The notes below the pieces were generated by a model. The model did no database searches, had not been told where the DNA came from, and saw nothing but the letters and a program-made list of their open reading frames with translations. From Cryobacterium sp. Y50 (lineage in GTDB: Bacteria; Actinomycetota; Actinomycetes; Actinomycetales; Microbacteriaceae), in NCBI RefSeq assembly GCF_002929805.1, contig NZ_PJJM01000096.1:62001-126000 (forward strand): 64,000 nucleotides of DNA, read 5' to 3'. The position numbers and the translations under genes are program-made. How positions within the stretch are numbered: position 1 is the stretch's first letter; every line of letters starts with the position of its first letter. Positions 62,366 through 64,000 of the stretch are shown here, piece after piece.

Positions 62366-62381
62366 TGTGCATTTGCGCACA
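62366..62381. promoter_or_regulatory. Palindrome in the lysR/mmsB divergent promoter
   Basis: TGTGC (62366-62370) and GCACA (62377-62381) with six bases between, a T-Nx-A dyad typical of LysR sites. Almost the same sequence occurs before the MHS transporter. Confidence 0.6.
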
Positions 62382-62458
62382 TAGCCTCTGTGAATTATTG
62401 CCTTGATTGCACTCTATCCGGCTGCGAGGGTGGAGGGACACAAGCAAAGGAGCTTCAA

Positions 62459-63361
62459 ATGTCTGTAGTCGCATGGATCGGATTGGGGAACATGGGCGGT
62501 CCCATGTCTGCCAACATGGTGGCTGCCGGCCACGAGGTGCGCGGGTTCGACCTGAATCCGGATGCCGTCGCCGCCGCTGCCGAGGCGGGGGTCACCGCCG
62601 TGTCCAGCATCGCGGCGGCCGTGGCCGGAGCCGATGTCGTCTTCACCATGCTGCCCAAGGGTGAGCATGCCCGGTCGGTCTACTTCGGCGCCGACGGGGT
62701 GCTGGCCAACACCGACACGACAGCGCTGCTGGTAGATTCCTCCACTATCGACATCGACACCGCTCAAGCCCTGCACGACGCGGCGGCCACGGCGGGCTTT
62801 CGCTTCGTCGACGCCCCGGTCTCCGGCGGTATCAGCGGCGCAACGGCGGCAACATTGACCTTCATGATCGGCGGCGAAATCGGCGCGGTTGCCGACGCTA
62901 CAGCGTTCATCCAGCCGATGGCAGCGAATATCATCCCGACCGGAGGCGCGACGACCGGCCAGGCTGCAAAGATCTGCAACAACCTCATGCTGTTCATCAA
63001 CCTCGCCGCAACCGCCGAGGGCGCCGTGCTGGCCGAGCGGCTGGGACTGGACAAGCAGGTGTTCTGGGATATCGCATCCGTTTCATCGGGCGATAGCTGG
63101 GCGCTGCGCACCTGGTACCCGATCAAGGATGTGGTCGCCACGGCCGCCGCGAACCGGGACTTCGCCCCGACCTTCACTACCGACCTGGCCAGCAAGGACA
63201 TCGGCCTCGCCATCGCGGCGGCCCGCGCCACCGACACTCCGCTCGAAATCGGCGAGCACGTCGCCAAGCTGTTTCAGCGGCTGATCGACGAGGGCGAGGG
63301 CGGCAAAGACTGCTCGATGATCGTCAAACTCGTCGACGGCACCCTGCAGTCGCACAGCTGA
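62459..63361 (+). CDS. mmsB: 3-Hydroxyisobutyrate dehydrogenase
   Basis: A 300-residue beta-hydroxyacid dehydrogenase. WIGLGNMGGPMSANMVAAGH is the NAD-binding signature, VDAPVSGGISGA the substrate-binding motif, and the catalytic Lys lies in GQAAKICNNLMLFINLAATA. The ATG at 62459 has AAAGGAG six bases upstream; an upstream in-frame ATG (62363) lies within the operator. It oxidises 3-hydroxyisobutyrate to methylmalonate semialdehyde in valine breakdown, and the dehydrogenase for that product is encoded 30 bases downstream. Related enzymes act on tartronate semialdehyde, but the pairing with mmsA decides the call. Confidence 0.9.
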   Translation: MSVVAWIGLGNMGGPMSANMVAAGHEVRGFDLNPDAVAAAAEAGVTAVSSIAAAVAGADVVFTMLPKGEHARSVYFGADGVLANTDTTALLVDSSTIDIDTAQALHDAAATAGFRFVDAPVSGGISGATAATLTFMIGGEIGAVADATAFIQPMAANIIPTGGATTGQAAKICNNLMLFINLAATAEGAVLAERLGLDKQVFWDIASVSSGDSWALRTWYPIKDVVATAAANRDFAPTFTTDLASKDIGLAIAAARATDTPLEIGEHVAKLFQRLIDEGEGGKDCSMIVKLVDGTLQSHS

Positions 63362-63391
63362 ACCATGTCATCAACGAGAAAGAGAACTCCT

Positions 63392-64000
63392 ATGCAAACA
63401 ATTCCCCACTACATTAACGGCCAGCGCGTCGAGTCGGCCGAGCGGTTTGGCCCGGTATTCAACCCGGCCACCGGTGTGCAGGAGAAACAGGTCGTCCTAG
63501 CTTCCCGCGCAGTCGTCATCGACGCGATCGAGTCCGCCAAGGCGGCCCTTCCCGAGTGGCAAACCAGCACCCTGGCCAAGCGCACCGCCATCTTCTTCAA
63601 GGTGCGCGAATTGCTCGCCGAGCGCACTGCAGAACTGGCGGCGATCCTCACGAGCGAGCACGGCAAGGTGCTCTCTGACGCGGCCGGCGAGATCACCCGT
63701 GGGCTCGAGAACATCGAGTTCGCGACCGGCCTCGCCCACATGCTCAAGGGCGACTTCTCGCAGCAGGTCTCCCACGGAATCGACGTGCACTCGGTGCGCC
63801 AGGCCGTCGGCGTCGTTGCCTGCGTCACTCCGTTCAACTTTCCAGCCATGGTGCCGCTGTGGATGATCGGCAGCGCCCTCGCCTGCGGCAACACCGTGCT
63901 GCTCAAGCCAAGCGAGAAGGACCCGTCGTCGGCGATCTTCATCGCTGAGATCTTCACGGAGGCCGGTCTGCCCGCCGGCGTGCTCAACGTCGTGCAGGGC
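63392..64000 (+). CDS. mmsA: Methylmalonate-semialdehyde dehydrogenase (CoA-acylating), 5' part
   Basis: 203 residues are visible before the window ends. They begin MQTIPHYINGQRVESAERFG and include FNPATGVQEKQVVLAS, LTSEHGKVLSDAAGEITRGL (highly typical of MmsA/IolA), VGVVACVTPFNFPAMVPLWM and LLKPSEKDPSSAIFIAEIFT. The catalytic Cys lies further downstream. The enzyme converts methylmalonate semialdehyde to propionyl-CoA. It follows mmsB in one operon. Confidence 0.92.
   Translation, partial: MQTIPHYINGQRVESAERFGPVFNPATGVQEKQVVLASRAVVIDAIESAKAALPEWQTSTLAKRTAIFFKVRELLAERTAELAAILTSEHGKVLSDAAGEITRGLENIEFATGLAHMLKGDFSQQVSHGIDVHSVRQAVGVVACVTPFNFPAMVPLWMIGSALACGNTVLLKPSEKDPSSAIFIAEIFTEAGLPAGVLNVVQG

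Overview
The window is chromosomal DNA from a high-GC actinobacterium, most likely a member of the Microbacteriaceae (a Cryobacterium- or Salinibacterium-like genus is plausible; this is inferred from gene content and style, not from a marker gene). Supporting signs are a NucS mismatch endonuclease, a DtxR/IdeR-type iron box, a three-gene pnt transhydrogenase, IclR and BTAD regulators, frequent GTG starts and strongly GC-biased third codon positions. No rRNA, tRNA, phage, transposase or CRISPR array was recognised. Roughly 50 protein genes are supported, with two clear pseudogenes and one patch of gene debris.

Layout. 1-9 kb: a left-truncated M13 metallopeptidase, a bicarbonate transporter with its PII-like partner (sbtA-sbtB) and a divergent winged-helix regulator, a DUF6671-type protein, a Ca2+/H+ antiporter, a broken HTH gene and the pntAa-pntAb-pntB operon. 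9-12 kb: a MATE exporter and a decayed amino-acid permease. 12-22 kb: the most striking locus, an eight-gene operon transcribed leftward in the order P450, two-piece PEP-synthase-like phosphotransferase, SDR, ferredoxin, ferredoxin reductase, HD phosphohydrolase, aldehyde dehydrogenase. It is colinear with creJ-I-H-G-F-E-D-C of the Corynebacterium glutamicum 4-cresol pathway and has an IclR regulator upstream. The predicted chemistry is: phosphorylate the phenol (CreHI), oxidise the para-alkyl group (CreJEF, CreG, CreC), remove the phosphate (CreD). 22-26 kb: a ferric iron ABC importer with an iron box. 26-33 kb: an SDR, an MFS exporter, a zinc alcohol dehydrogenase, nucS, a HAD phosphatase and a DAO-type amine oxidase. 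33-35 kb: the two RuMP formaldehyde-fixing enzymes (hxlB-hxlA) facing an unusual regulator that joins a degenerate histidine-kinase ATPase domain to a LuxR HTH.

36-48 kb is a secreted-oxidase island: a membrane-anchored protein, a BTAD regulator and a NarL-type two-component pair face a Tat-exported multicopper oxidase, a lipoprotein and a 1,957-residue secreted animal-type heme peroxidase with calcium-binding repeats and Ig-like domains. 48-52 kb: a TetR regulator with an acyl-CoA dehydrogenase and an acyl-CoA ligase. 52-59 kb: two CNNM/CorC-type membrane proteins, a UvrA-like ABC protein, a long inverted repeat and a DHA2 drug exporter. 59-64 kb: an uncharacterised Cys-rich protein, an MHS-type transporter, a LysR regulator, mmsB and the start of mmsA. 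Matching palindromes suggest the transporter and mmsB are co-regulated.

Across the whole window the 9-mer GCATCCG(C/T)T occurs 39 times by hand count over both orientations, where about one is expected by chance. Its role is unknown.
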